Positions 1 through 7,836 of a DNA stretch of 64,000 bases are shown here, one piece after another. Origin of the DNA: Streptomyces lomondensis (GTDB lineage: Bacteria > Actinomycetota > Actinomycetes > Streptomycetales > Streptomycetaceae); contig NZ_BMWC01000008.1 of NCBI RefSeq assembly GCF_014651035.1, positions 248,001-312,000 on the forward strand, in the 5' to 3' direction. The notes under the pieces are model-generated. The model did not search any database. It was not told where the DNA came from and worked only from the letters and a program-made list of their open reading frames with translations. How positions within the stretch are numbered: the stretch's first letter is position 1; each line of letters begins with the position of its first letter. The translations under genes and the position numbers were made by a program.

Positions 1-779
1 CCGCCCAGAGCCGTGCCGAACTCCCGCCACCTGCCCGCGCGCCAGCACAGCACCAGCAACGGGCCGAGGAGCAGGAAGGGGTAGAGCTTGGCTGCCGTGG
101 CGAGCCCCAGCAGGACACCGAAGGCGAGGGAGCGGCCACGCGACCACATCAGCATCGCCGCGGCCGTCAGAGCGACCGCCAGCAGGTCCCAGTTGATCGT
201 GGCCGTCAGTGCGGCGGCGGGCGCCAGGGCGACCAGCAGGCCGTCCCAGGGACGCCGGGCGTGGGTGCGGGTCACGCAGACGGCGATGACCGACGCGCAC
301 ACCATGAGCATCCCGGCGTTGACCATCCAGTACCACTGCTCCTGGTACTGGATGGTGCCGCTGCCCGGCGTGAGCCAAGCGGCGACCTCCATGAAGACAC
401 CGGTCAGCACCGGGTACTCCAGGTACTGCATGTCCCCGGGGAGCCTGTCGAAGTACGGCACGAGCCCGTCGGCGAAGCCGCGCCCCTGGTAGAGGTGCGG
501 GATGTCCGAGTAACACGCGTGCGTGTACTGGGAGCTGGCGCCGAAGAACCAGGCGCCGTTGTAGCAGGGCGCCTTCTGGACCAGGCCGAGGGCGAACATG
601 CCGATCGCCACCAGCGCGATCACTCGTACCGGAGTCCACCAGGACGCCCCGAGCAGGGCACGCCGCCCGAGCGGGCCGCCGATCAGCTCGCTGCCGGCCG
701 CGGCGACCTCGTCCTCCTTGGTCGGCCGCACCGGCTCCGGCTCGTGGACGCTCGCTCGCGTCGATTCTGCACTGGGCAT
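1..779 (-). CDS. Membrane glycosyltransferase, GT87/mannosyltransferase-like (partial, C-terminus outside window)
   Basis: Reading the minus strand from ATG 779 gives an open frame that runs off the window edge, so only about 259 N-terminal residues are visible. A polar N-terminus of about 45 residues (MPSAESTRAS...) is followed by a first membrane segment near RVIALVAIGMFALGL. A luminal or extracytoplasmic loop rich in Tyr and Asp comes next (QYTHACYSDIPHLYQGR, PYFDRLPGD), then several hydrophobic segments. This layout matches polyprenol-phosphate-mannose-dependent GT-C enzymes (GT87/DUF2029 type), which build cell-wall glycans or glycoproteins. It lies downstream of the penicillin-binding protein on the same strand, separated by a hairpin. 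The exact acceptor cannot be told from sequence. Confidence 0.75.
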   Translation of the reverse strand, partial: MPSAESTRASVHEPEPVRPTKEDEVAAAGSELIGGPLGRRALLGASWWTPVRVIALVAIGMFALGLVQKAPCYNGAWFFGASSQYTHACYSDIPHLYQGRGFADGLVPYFDRLPGDMQYLEYPVLTGVFMEVAAWLTPGSGTIQYQEQWYWMVNAGMLMVCASVIAVCVTRTHARRPWDGLLVALAPAAALTATINWDLLAVALTAAAMLMWSRGRSLAFGVLLGLATAAKLYPFLLLGPLLVLCWRAGRWREFGTALG

Positions 780-816
780 GCCGCACATCCTGCCGTACGT
801 GTCTAGTCATACGCCG

Positions 817-850
817 AGGGCCGCCGTACCCGAGTGGGTGCGGCGGCCCT
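817..850 (-). terminator. Terminator after penicillin-binding protein gene
   Basis: A 15-bp stem (817-831 with 836-850, one G-T pair) closes on the 4-base loop gagt. It sits downstream of the minus-strand stop codon at 911, and two parS sites lie between the gene and the hairpin. Confidence 0.65.
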
Positions 851-851
851 T

Positions 852-865
852 GTTTCACGTGAAAC
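852..865. other. parS: parS site 1
   Basis: Perfect 14-bp palindrome GTTTCACGTGAAAC, the Streptomyces ParB-binding consensus. It lies in the gap after the PBP gene, 22 bp from the next site, so the two are about two helical turns apart. Confidence 0.93.
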
Positions 866-873
866 AGCCTTGC

Positions 874-887
874 GTTTCACGTGAAAC
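874..887. other. parS: parS site 2
   Basis: Perfect GTTTCACGTGAAAC, paired with site 1 in the same intergenic gap. Confidence 0.93.
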
Positions 888-910
888 ACCCAAGCCGGGC
901 GATCGGTCGG

Positions 911-3541
911 CTATCCGGCAGGGCCTCCGAAGATGCCGCCGTTGCCGTTACCCCTGCTGTTTCCGTTCTCGCCGGTATCCGAGGGTGAGGGTGAGGGGCT
1001 CACTTCTCCGCCGGTGCCCCCGTTCTCCGCGCCACCGTCGCTCTCGCACCCGAAGAACCCACAGGTGTCGCTCGGCGAAGGCGACGGAAGCGTCGGGCTC
1101 TCGCTGGGCGTGGCGCTCGGCGACTCGGTCGGAGTCTCGCTGGGCGTGGCGCTCGGGGTCGGGGTCGGCGACGGAGCACCCACCTCGTCCTGGATCTCGC
1201 CGATCGTCTCGGCCTCCGGGAAGCCGGGGTCGGGCTTGCCCTTCAGCGCGGCCTTCATGTACTCGGTCCACACCAGCGTCGGGACGTCACCACCGTGGAT
1301 GGACTCCTCACCCGCCGTGCCGTTCATGGAGAGCAGCCTGGCGCTCTTGGGGTCCTCACGGAACATCGCGACCGAGGTCGACAGTTGCTGGGTGTAGCCG
1401 ACGAACCAGGCGGACTTGTTCTCGTCCGTGGTGCCGGTCTTGCCGGCCGCCGTACGTCCCAGGGACAGCGCGTTCTGACCCGTACCGTTCTGGATGACGT
1501 TCTCCAGGACGTCCGTGACGTTGTTCGCCACCTTCTCGGGCATCGCCTGAGTGATCCTCGGCTTGTCGAAGCCGGCGATTTCCTGCCCGTTGAACTTGAC
1601 GCTGGTCACCGAGTACGGGGCGGCCTGCTTGCCCGCGGCGGCGAACGTCGCGTAGGCGTCGGCCATGCGGATCGCGCTGGGAGTCGACGTACCGAGCGCG
1701 AACGACGGGTTGAGGGTGGCGAAGCTGGCGTCCAGGATGCCGGCCTTCTCGGCCACGTCCCGCACGTTCCTCATCCCCACGTCCATGCCCAGCTGCACGA
1801 ACGGGGTGTTGACGGACTGCTCCATCGCCTTGCGCAGGGTGATGTAGCCCCAGGGGCGCGGACTCTCGTTCTTCTGGCGGAAGGGCGTGTTGTCCTTCTT
1901 GAGAACGTAGGAGCCGTCGTTGTTCCTGACCTTCAGATTGTCGTTGCCGTTGTACTTGCTGAGCGGCGAGAGGGGACCGTCACTCCGGTAGGTGCCGTGC
2001 TCCATGGCGGCGGCGAGCACGAAGGGCTTCCACGTCGAACCGACGGGGACACCCGAGGTGTCCGCGTTGTTGTTGAAGTGGCCCTTCTCGTAGCCCGCGC
2101 CACCGTAGAGCGCGACGATCGCGCCGTCCTTGGGCTTCACCGACGCCGCGCCGAACTGGACGTGCTTGTCCAGCTCACGGTTCTCCGGGTCGAGCTTCTC
2201 CTTCTCGATCTTCTTGACAGCCTTGGCCAGCGCCTCGACCTTGTCCTTCTCGAAGGTCGTCTTGATCTGGTAGCCGCCCTGGTCGAACTGCTGCTCCGTG
2301 ATGTTGGAGTGGTTCAGGACGTACTTCTTGGCGGTGTCCACCAGGTAGCTGATCTGGCCGCTCATGCCCTTGGTGGCCTTCCGGCCCTGCGGCATGGGGT
2401 ACTTGCTGATCGCTTTCTGGTACTGGGTGTCCGTGAGCCTCTTGTCGTTGTGCATCTGCTGGAGGATCCAGCCCCAGCGCTCCTTGGACCGCTTGAGGTT
2501 GTCGTCCTTGTTCGCCGAGGGATCAAGGCTCTCGTTGCCCGCGGGGTCGTAGTACGTCGGGCCCTTGAGCAGGGCGGCGAGGAAGGCGCATTCACTCTCC
2601 GTGAGCTTGTCCGCGTCCTTGCCGTAGTAGGTCTGGGCGGCGGCCTGGAGGCCGTAGGCACCACGTCCGTAGTACGAGGTGTTCAGGTAGCCCTGAAGGA
2701 TCTCCTTCTTGGAGAGCTTCGTCCCCACCTTGATGGAGATGAACATCTCCTTGAACTTACGAGTGATCGTCTGTTCCTGGCTCAGGTAGGTGTTCTTGAC
2801 GAACTGCTGGGTGATCGTCGAACCACCCTGCGTGTCCCCGCCCCGGGCCATGTTCGCCAGCGCCCGGGCGATGCCCATGGGGTCGACGCCCGAGTCCTGG
2901 TAGAAGGTCTTGTTCTCGGCCGAGATGACCGCCCACTGCATGGCCTCGGGGATCCGCTCGATCCCGATGTTCTGCCGGTTCTGGCCGCTGCCCGTCGCCA
3001 CCATCTGCTGGCCGTTGGACCAGTAGTAGACGTTGTTCTGCGACCGGGCCGCCGCGTTCTCCTCGTTGGGGACGCCGACCATGGCGTACCCGATGCCCGC
3101 CACGGCCACCAGGCTGCCGAAGAAGCCGATGCACAGGCCGGAGACGAGCTTCCAGGAAGGCAGCCAGCGCTGCCAGCCGTACTTGCCGGCCCGCGGATAG
3201 TCGATCAGCCGCTTCTTGTCGGGGACGGCCGCGCGCCCTCGGCCCCGCCCTGGTCCGGTCGGACCGCCGGGAGCGGCGCGCCGGCCGCCGCGGGTCGGTT
3301 CGGCCGCTCTGCGGCGGCCACCTCCGCTTCTCTGCGCCGCACGCCGGGCCTCGGCACGGCCGCCGTACGGACGCTCCTCACCCCCCGAGCCGTAGGAACC
3401 CGACCCATAGGAGTCGGACGGAGACTCGGTGGCGCCTCGCGGTGCCGCGCGGCGGCCGGAGGACGAGCCGGGCTGGCCGCGTCGGGCCGCGGCACGTCCG
3501 CCTCCCTGCGGCTGCGGCGGTTTGCGACGGTGCTCGCTCAT
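911..3541 (-). CDS. Bifunctional class A penicillin-binding protein (transglycosylase/transpeptidase)
   Basis: Polymerises and crosslinks peptidoglycan outside the membrane. I chose the ATG at 3541 (MSEHRRKPPQP; GAGGAG 9-14 bases upstream) over the frame-open Met at 3637, giving 876 residues. Order: a basic, Arg/Gly/Pro-rich cytoplasmic N-terminus of about 110 residues; one membrane anchor (LVSGLCIGFFGSLVAVAGIGYAM); a GT51 transglycosylase domain with the catalytic-Glu motif AENKTF near residue 209; and a transpeptidase domain with STWK (Ser near 502), SVN near 575 and KTGTTDE near 704. The tail is a Pro/Ser/Thr-rich linker followed by a Gly/Asn-rich end finishing NGGIFGGPAG. That ending recurs in the PknB of this window. 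The gene diverges from the PadR gene. Confidence 0.95.
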   Translation of the reverse strand: MSEHRRKPPQPQGGGRAAARRGQPGSSSGRRAAPRGATESPSDSYGSGSYGSGGEERPYGGRAEARRAAQRSGGGRRRAAEPTRGGRRAAPGGPTGPGRGRGRAAVPDKKRLIDYPRAGKYGWQRWLPSWKLVSGLCIGFFGSLVAVAGIGYAMVGVPNEENAAARSQNNVYYWSNGQQMVATGSGQNRQNIGIERIPEAMQWAVISAENKTFYQDSGVDPMGIARALANMARGGDTQGGSTITQQFVKNTYLSQEQTITRKFKEMFISIKVGTKLSKKEILQGYLNTSYYGRGAYGLQAAAQTYYGKDADKLTESECAFLAALLKGPTYYDPAGNESLDPSANKDDNLKRSKERWGWILQQMHNDKRLTDTQYQKAISKYPMPQGRKATKGMSGQISYLVDTAKKYVLNHSNITEQQFDQGGYQIKTTFEKDKVEALAKAVKKIEKEKLDPENRELDKHVQFGAASVKPKDGAIVALYGGAGYEKGHFNNNADTSGVPVGSTWKPFVLAAAMEHGTYRSDGPLSPLSKYNGNDNLKVRNNDGSYVLKKDNTPFRQKNESPRPWGYITLRKAMEQSVNTPFVQLGMDVGMRNVRDVAEKAGILDASFATLNPSFALGTSTPSAIRMADAYATFAAAGKQAAPYSVTSVKFNGQEIAGFDKPRITQAMPEKVANNVTDVLENVIQNGTGQNALSLGRTAAGKTGTTDENKSAWFVGYTQQLSTSVAMFREDPKSARLLSMNGTAGEESIHGGDVPTLVWTEYMKAALKGKPDPGFPEAETIGEIQDEVGAPSPTPTPSATPSETPTESPSATPSESPTLPSPSPSDTCGFFGCESDGGAENGGTGGEVSPSPSPSDTGENGNSRGNGNGGIFGGPAG

Positions 3542-3857
3542 CGAACGACTACTCCTCGGGCAGGCGCACTCCTGCGCGCCTGGAAACGGCGGCTGGTTTC
3601 CGGTCCCCCCGAAGTACGGATGCGGTCGGCTCCGCATTCATCGGTCCCGCATGCACCCGTACTACACCGAAGACAACGACGCCCTCAGGCGCCACTTGGT
3701 TCCCGGTGATGTGCATGGCGCACAGACTACGCACCGCCAAAACCTGCCGAGCCCCGAAGTTCACCTCAAATCAGGCAACTCGCGTCCGATGAATCGGTGA
3801 TGTGACCCCGTTCACCACACCCCCTCTTGTCGCATCCGGAAGGCCGTTCTATCGTCG

Positions 3858-3880
3858 TGATGTATCGAGTCGATACATCA
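3858..3880. promoter_or_regulatory. PadR-type operator upstream of padR-ino1
   Basis: A perfect 23-bp palindrome, TGATGTATCGA-G-TCGATACATCA, contains the ATGT...ACAT signature bound by PadR regulators. A second partial copy (ATCGGACCGAT plus ACAT, 3903-3917) follows. It lies 65 bases upstream of the PadR start, in the 404-bp divergent gap after the PBP gene, so it probably serves autoregulation. I see nothing else definite in this gap (3542-3944). Confidence 0.7.
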
Positions 3881-3944
3881 GCGCGACACATCGGCCCGAG
3901 ACATCGGACCGATACATGCGCACCGCGGCAGAGAGGAGGCGACG

Positions 3945-4619
3945 ATGAGCCGGCGTTCCGGGATCCTCGAGTTCGCCGTCCTCGGCCTGCTCCGCGAATC
4001 TCCGATGCACGGCTACGAGCTGCGCAAACGACTCAACACGTCACTGGGCGTGTTCCGTGCGTTCAGCTACGGGACGCTCTACCCCTGCCTCAAGACGCTG
4101 GTCGCCAACGGCTGGTTGATCGAGGAACCGGGGAACGAGTCCGAGGCCGTGCCCCTCACCGGCCGCCGCGCCAAGATCGTCTACCGGTTGACGGCAGAGG
4201 GTAAGGAGCACTTCGAGCAGCTGCTCTCGCAGACCGGGCCCGACGCATACGAGGACGAGCACTTCGCGGCCCGTTTCGCTTTCTTCGGGCAAACCTCACG
4301 CGACGTCCGCATGCGCGTGCTGGAGGGCCGCCGCAGCCGGCTGGAGGAGCGCCTGGAGAAGATGCGCGTCTCCCTGGCCCGGACGCGGGAGCGCCTCGAC
4401 GACTACACGCTTGAGCTCCAGCGCCACGGGATGGAGTCCGTGGAGCGCGAGGTGCGCTGGCTGAACGAGCTCATCGAGAGCGAGCGGGCGGGGCGGGACC
4501 TGAACGGTTCCGCCCCGGGGGAGCCCGATTCGCGTGACACCACATCTGGAGCGTCGGGCGGCCTGCCCCGGCCGGGGGACGACCCCCGTCCGGATACGCC
4601 CGGCGACACCGCCACGTGA
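3945..4619 (+). CDS. PadR-family transcriptional regulator
   Basis: DNA-binding repressor of 224 residues. The N-terminal winged helix (LEFAVLGLLRESPMHGYELRKRL, split here by function: the MHGYEL segment is the PadR hallmark) spans about residues 7-85. A coiled, charged C-terminal dimerisation region (EERLEKMRVSLARTRERLDDY) lies around 130-160, as in the two-domain PadR subfamily, and a disordered Pro/Asp tail follows. A purine-rich GAGAGGAGG precedes the ATG. A 23-bp palindrome of PadR type lies just upstream, which argues for autoregulation. Inositol-1-phosphate synthase starts 44 bases after the stop codon and is probably co-transcribed, so inositol or mycothiol supply may be a target. The ligand is unknown. 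Confidence 0.9.
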   Translation: MSRRSGILEFAVLGLLRESPMHGYELRKRLNTSLGVFRAFSYGTLYPCLKTLVANGWLIEEPGNESEAVPLTGRRAKIVYRLTAEGKEHFEQLLSQTGPDAYEDEHFAARFAFFGQTSRDVRMRVLEGRRSRLEERLEKMRVSLARTRERLDDYTLELQRHGMESVEREVRWLNELIESERAGRDLNGSAPGEPDSRDTTSGASGGLPRPGDDPRPDTPGDTAT

Positions 4620-4663
4620 GAGCCCGCTCAGGGCCTCACTCGTACACACAGGGAGCAACCGGA

Positions 4664-5746
4664 ATGGGTTCGGTTCGCGTAGCCATCGTCGGTGTGGGCA
4701 ACTGTGCCGCATCGCTGGTGCAGGGAGTCGAGTACTACAAGGACGCCGACCCGGCGTCCAAGGTGCCGGGCCTGATGCACGTCCAGTTCGGCGAGTACCA
4801 CGTCCGCGACGTCGAGTTCGTCGCAGCGTTCGACGTGGACGCCAAGAAGGTCGGTCTCGACCTCGCGGACGCCATCGGCGCCTCGGAGAACAACACCATC
4901 AAGATCTGCGACGTCCCCCGCACCGGTGTGACGGTCCAGCGCGGCCACACCCTCGACGGCCTCGGCAAGTACTACCGCGAGACCATCGAGGAGTCCGCCG
5001 AGGAGCCGGTCGACATCGTCCAGGTCCTCAAGGACAAGCAGGTCGACGTCCTCGTCTGCTACCTGCCCGTCGGCTCCGAGGACGCGGCGAAGTTCTACGC
5101 CCAGTGCGCCATCGACGCCAAGGTCGCCTTCGTCAACGCCCTTCCGGTCTTCATCGCCGGCACCAAGGAGTGGGCCGACAAGTTCACCGAGGCGGGCGTC
5201 CCGATCGTCGGCGACGACATCAAATCGCAGGTCGGCGCGACTATCACGCACCGCGTCATGGCGAAGCTGTTCGAGGACCGGGGCGTCGTCCTGGACCGCA
5301 CGATGCAGCTGAACGTCGGCGGCAACATGGACTTCAAGAACATGCTCGAGCGCGACCGCCTCGAGTCGAAGAAGATCTCCAAGACGCAGGCCGTCACCTC
5401 CCAGATCCGTGACCGCGACATGGGCGCGGACAACGTCCACATCGGCCCGTCCGACTACGTGGCCTGGCTCGACGACCGCAAGTGGGCCTACGTCCGCCTC
5501 GAGGGCCGCGCCTTCGGTGACGTCCCGCTGAACCTGGAGTACAAGCTCGAGGTCTGGGACTCCCCGAACTCCGCCGGCGTCATCATCGACGCCCTGCGCG
5601 CCGCGAAGATCGCCAAGGACCGCGGTATCGGCGGCCCCGTGCTCTCCGCGTCGAGCTACTTCATGAAGTCCCCGCCGGTCCAGTACTACGACGACGAGGC
5701 CCGCGAGAACGTCGAGAAGTTCATCAAGGGTGAGGTCGAGCGCTGA
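4664..5746 (+). CDS. ino1: myo-Inositol-1-phosphate synthase
   Basis: Converts glucose-6-phosphate to inositol-1-phosphate using NAD as internal cofactor. This is the entry step to phosphatidylinositol and mycothiol in actinomycetes. The 360-residue length is typical of the short actinobacterial enzyme. The N-terminus MGSVRVAIVGVGNCAASL is a Rossmann NAD-binding site. Conserved catalytic-region segments DDIKSQVGAT (near residue 185) and LNVGGNMDF (near 220) are intact. The ATG at 4664 is preferred over upstream in-frame codons because the Rossmann strand begins directly after it and a GGGAGCAACCGG stretch precedes it. It follows the PadR gene closely and ends at a strong hairpin. Confidence 0.95.
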   Translation: MGSVRVAIVGVGNCAASLVQGVEYYKDADPASKVPGLMHVQFGEYHVRDVEFVAAFDVDAKKVGLDLADAIGASENNTIKICDVPRTGVTVQRGHTLDGLGKYYRETIEESAEEPVDIVQVLKDKQVDVLVCYLPVGSEDAAKFYAQCAIDAKVAFVNALPVFIAGTKEWADKFTEAGVPIVGDDIKSQVGATITHRVMAKLFEDRGVVLDRTMQLNVGGNMDFKNMLERDRLESKKISKTQAVTSQIRDRDMGADNVHIGPSDYVAWLDDRKWAYVRLEGRAFGDVPLNLEYKLEVWDSPNSAGVIIDALRAAKIAKDRGIGGPVLSASSYFMKSPPVQYYDDEARENVEKFIKGEVER

Positions 5747-5780
5747 CGCGCCGCAACTGATCGCTCCTGCCAGGGCTGTG

Positions 5781-5812
5781 AGGGTCCCCGGGTCGTACGA
5801 CCCGGGGACCCT
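5781..5812 (+). terminator. Terminator after ino1
   Basis: A 32-bp perfect palindrome (16 bases each arm, centre TCGTACGA) lies 34 bases after the ino1 stop. There is no clear U-run, as is common in streptomycetes. Confidence 0.75.
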
Positions 5813-5835
5813 CCCCGTATGTGAGGCTGGGCCCC

Positions 5836-7098
5836 ATGGCCGTCGTTCGTGACCTGCGCGTCCTGTTGCGCTTCCAGGGCTTCCGGCGCCTGCTCGCCGT
5901 GCGCCTGCTCTCCCAGGGTGCCGACGGCGTCTACCAGGTCGCGCTCGCCGCCTACGTCGTCTTCTCGCCGGAGAAACAGACCTCGGCGGCCGCGGTCGCC
6001 TCCGCGATGGCGGTGCTGCTGCTCCCGTACTCCCTCGTCGGCCCCTTCGCCGGTGTCCTGCTGGACCGCTGGCGACGCCGCCAGGTCCTGCTGTACGGCA
6101 GCCTGTTGCGCGCCCTGCTCGCCTCCGCGACGGCCCTGCTGATGCTCAGCCCGGCTCCGGACTGGCTCTTCTACGTCTCCGCCCTGTGCGTCACCGCCGT
6201 CAACCGCTTCGTCCTGTCGGGCCTGTCCGCCGCCCTGCCGCGCGTGGTCGACGCCGAGCGCCTGGTCATCGCCAACTCCCTCTCGCCGACCGCCGGGACG
6301 CTGGCGGCGACCGCGGGCGGCGGCCTCGCCTTCGTCGTCCGCCTGGTGGTGGCGGACTCCGACGCCGCTGTGGTGCTCGTGGCAGCCGCGCTGTATCTGT
6401 GCGCCGGCCTCACGTCGCTGAGCATGGCGCGGGAACTCCTCGGCCCCGACCGGACCTTGGCGCGCGTGCGGATCGGGACGGCGCTCACCGGCACCGTTCG
6501 CGAGTTGGTGGCGGGCGTGCGTCACCTGGCCGCGCCACCGCGCCGGGAGGCCGCCTGGGCGCTCGCCGCGATGTCGCTGATGCGGTTCTGCTACGGCGCC
6601 CTGCTGGTCATGCTGCTGATGCTGTGCCGGTACGCGCTCACCACGACCACGGACGACGGACTCGCCCTGCTGGGACTGGCGTTGGGCGTCTCCGGCGCCG
6701 GGTTCTTCGCGGCGGCCGTGGTGACGCCCTGGACCGCGGGGCGGCTCGGACCCGGCCGCTGGATCGTGGTGTGCGCGGGGGCCGCCGCACTGCTGGAGCC
6801 CGCTCTCGGCCTGCCGTTCGCCACCGCCCCGCTGCTGGCCGCGGCCTTCGTCCTGGGCCTGACCACCCAGGGCGCGAAGATCGCCACGGACACGATCGTC
6901 CAGTCCTCCGTCGACGACGGCTTCCGTGGCCGGATCTTCTCCGTTTACGACGTCCTCTTCAACGTCTTCTTCGTCGGCGCCGCCGCCGTGGCCGCCCTGA
7001 TGCTGCCGCCGGACGGCCGGTCCGTGCCTCTGGTGATCACGATCGCCGTTATCTACGCGGCAGTAGCTGTGGCTATGGCCCGGTTTGGCCGCCAGTAA
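5836..7098 (+). CDS. MFS transporter
   Basis: Inner-membrane permease of 420 residues with about 10-12 hydrophobic segments spread along its length. The N-terminus (MAVVRDLRVLLRFQGFRRL) resembles macrolide-efflux/MFS_3-type exporters. The loop DRWRRRQVLLYGSLLRA after the second segment matches the MFS signature loop between TM2 and TM3. ATG 5836 was chosen; an in-frame GTG at 5821 is also possible. The gene stands alone between the ino1 terminator and the next gene. The substrate cannot be assigned from sequence; drug or metabolite export is the family expectation. Confidence 0.85.
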   Translation: MAVVRDLRVLLRFQGFRRLLAVRLLSQGADGVYQVALAAYVVFSPEKQTSAAAVASAMAVLLLPYSLVGPFAGVLLDRWRRRQVLLYGSLLRALLASATALLMLSPAPDWLFYVSALCVTAVNRFVLSGLSAALPRVVDAERLVIANSLSPTAGTLAATAGGGLAFVVRLVVADSDAAVVLVAAALYLCAGLTSLSMARELLGPDRTLARVRIGTALTGTVRELVAGVRHLAAPPRREAAWALAAMSLMRFCYGALLVMLLMLCRYALTTTTDDGLALLGLALGVSGAGFFAAAVVTPWTAGRLGPGRWIVVCAGAAALLEPALGLPFATAPLLAAAFVLGLTTQGAKIATDTIVQSSVDDGFRGRIFSVYDVLFNVFFVGAAAVAALMLPPDGRSVPLVITIAVIYAAVAVAMARFGRQ

Positions 7099-7222
7099 GT
7101 GTCACATCAATGACACAGAGCCACTCCTGGTTACTGCGTTGTCAGTGGGGACCGCTACCTTACGTGGGTCTTATCTCGCGACATGTTCGCGTCACTCATC
7201 CATGTTTGAGGGGGACCCCCAA

Positions 7223-7735
7223 GTGTCTACTCCGCCGCCCCAGGGCAACCCGTTCGCACAGGGCCAGCCCGCGGGTCAGCCCCAGGCCCCGTATCCGCCG
7301 CAGGGCGGCTACCCCCAGCAGCCCGGCCAGCCCGGCTTCCCGCCCCAGGGCGCGGCTCCCTATGCCCCGGTCCCGCCGCAGCCGTCCGGCCGCAAGCTCA
7401 GCTTCAAGACCATCAAGAACATCGTGATCGTCGTCGCCGTGGCGAGCGTGGCCATCGGCGGTTACATAACCAGCCGGGACGACGCCAACACGGCGGCTGT
7501 CGGCGACTGCATGCACCGCGGCAGCACCAACGACAGCAACCCGGACCTCGAGGTCGTCGACTGCGGTGACGCGAAGGCCCAGTACGAGGTGCTGGCCAAG
7601 ATCGAGGGCAAGTTCCTCTCGGACACCATGGCCTCCAGCAAGTGCGAGACCGAGGCGAAGGACTTCCAGTACGTGTACACCGAGAGCGGTGACGGCAAGG
7701 ACTTCCTGCTCTGCCTGAAGGACTACAAGAAGTAG
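7223..7735 (+). CDS. LppU/SCO3897-family membrane-anchored protein
   Basis: A 170-residue protein. The start is GTG 7223 (MSTPPPQGNPF...), preceded by GAGGGGGA at 7 bases. A Pro/Gln-rich cytoplasmic segment (about residues 1-60) is followed by one membrane helix (IKNIVIVVAVASVAIGGYI, about 62-82). A small extracytoplasmic domain carries four cysteines (DCMHRG, DCGD, SKCETE, LLCLK), probably two disulfides. The architecture and Cys pattern match the LppU/SCO3897 family named after the equivalent Streptomyces coelicolor gene; its function is unknown. The gene ends at a hairpin whose apex is a parS site. Confidence 0.8.
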   Translation: MSTPPPQGNPFAQGQPAGQPQAPYPPQGGYPQQPGQPGFPPQGAAPYAPVPPQPSGRKLSFKTIKNIVIVVAVASVAIGGYITSRDDANTAAVGDCMHRGSTNDSNPDLEVVDCGDAKAQYEVLAKIEGKFLSDTMASSKCETEAKDFQYVYTESGDGKDFLLCLKDYKK

Positions 7736-7747
7736 GACAGACGCAGA

Positions 7748-7781
7748 AAGGGGCGGTGTTTCACGTGAAACACCGCCCCTT
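7748..7781 (+). terminator. Terminator hairpin containing parS site 3
   Basis: A 34-bp perfect palindrome downstream of the LppU-like gene. The arms are AAGGGGCGGT and its complement ACCGCCCCTT, and the central 14 bp are exactly parS. It can serve as an RNA hairpin and as a ParB nucleation site. Confidence 0.7.
7758..7771. other. parS: parS site 3
   Basis: Perfect GTTTCACGTGAAAC at the centre of a 34-bp palindrome. Confidence 0.93.
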
Positions 7782-7803
7782 CGAGCTGCCCCCACAGGGT
7801 CAT

Positions 7804-7817
7804 GTTTCACGTGAAAC
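7804..7817. other. parS: parS site 4
   Basis: Perfect GTTTCACGTGAAAC, 46 bp from site 3, in the gap between convergent genes. Confidence 0.93.
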
Positions 7818-7836
7818 ATGGCCCCGTTTCACAGCA

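Noticed and set aside
1295..3709. Long open frames opposite the PBP gene and similar frames opposite gyrB, gyrA and the TPR-CHAT gene
   Set aside because: High-GC coding DNA leaves antisense frames open; these have no motifs and contradict the strong domain evidence on the other strand.
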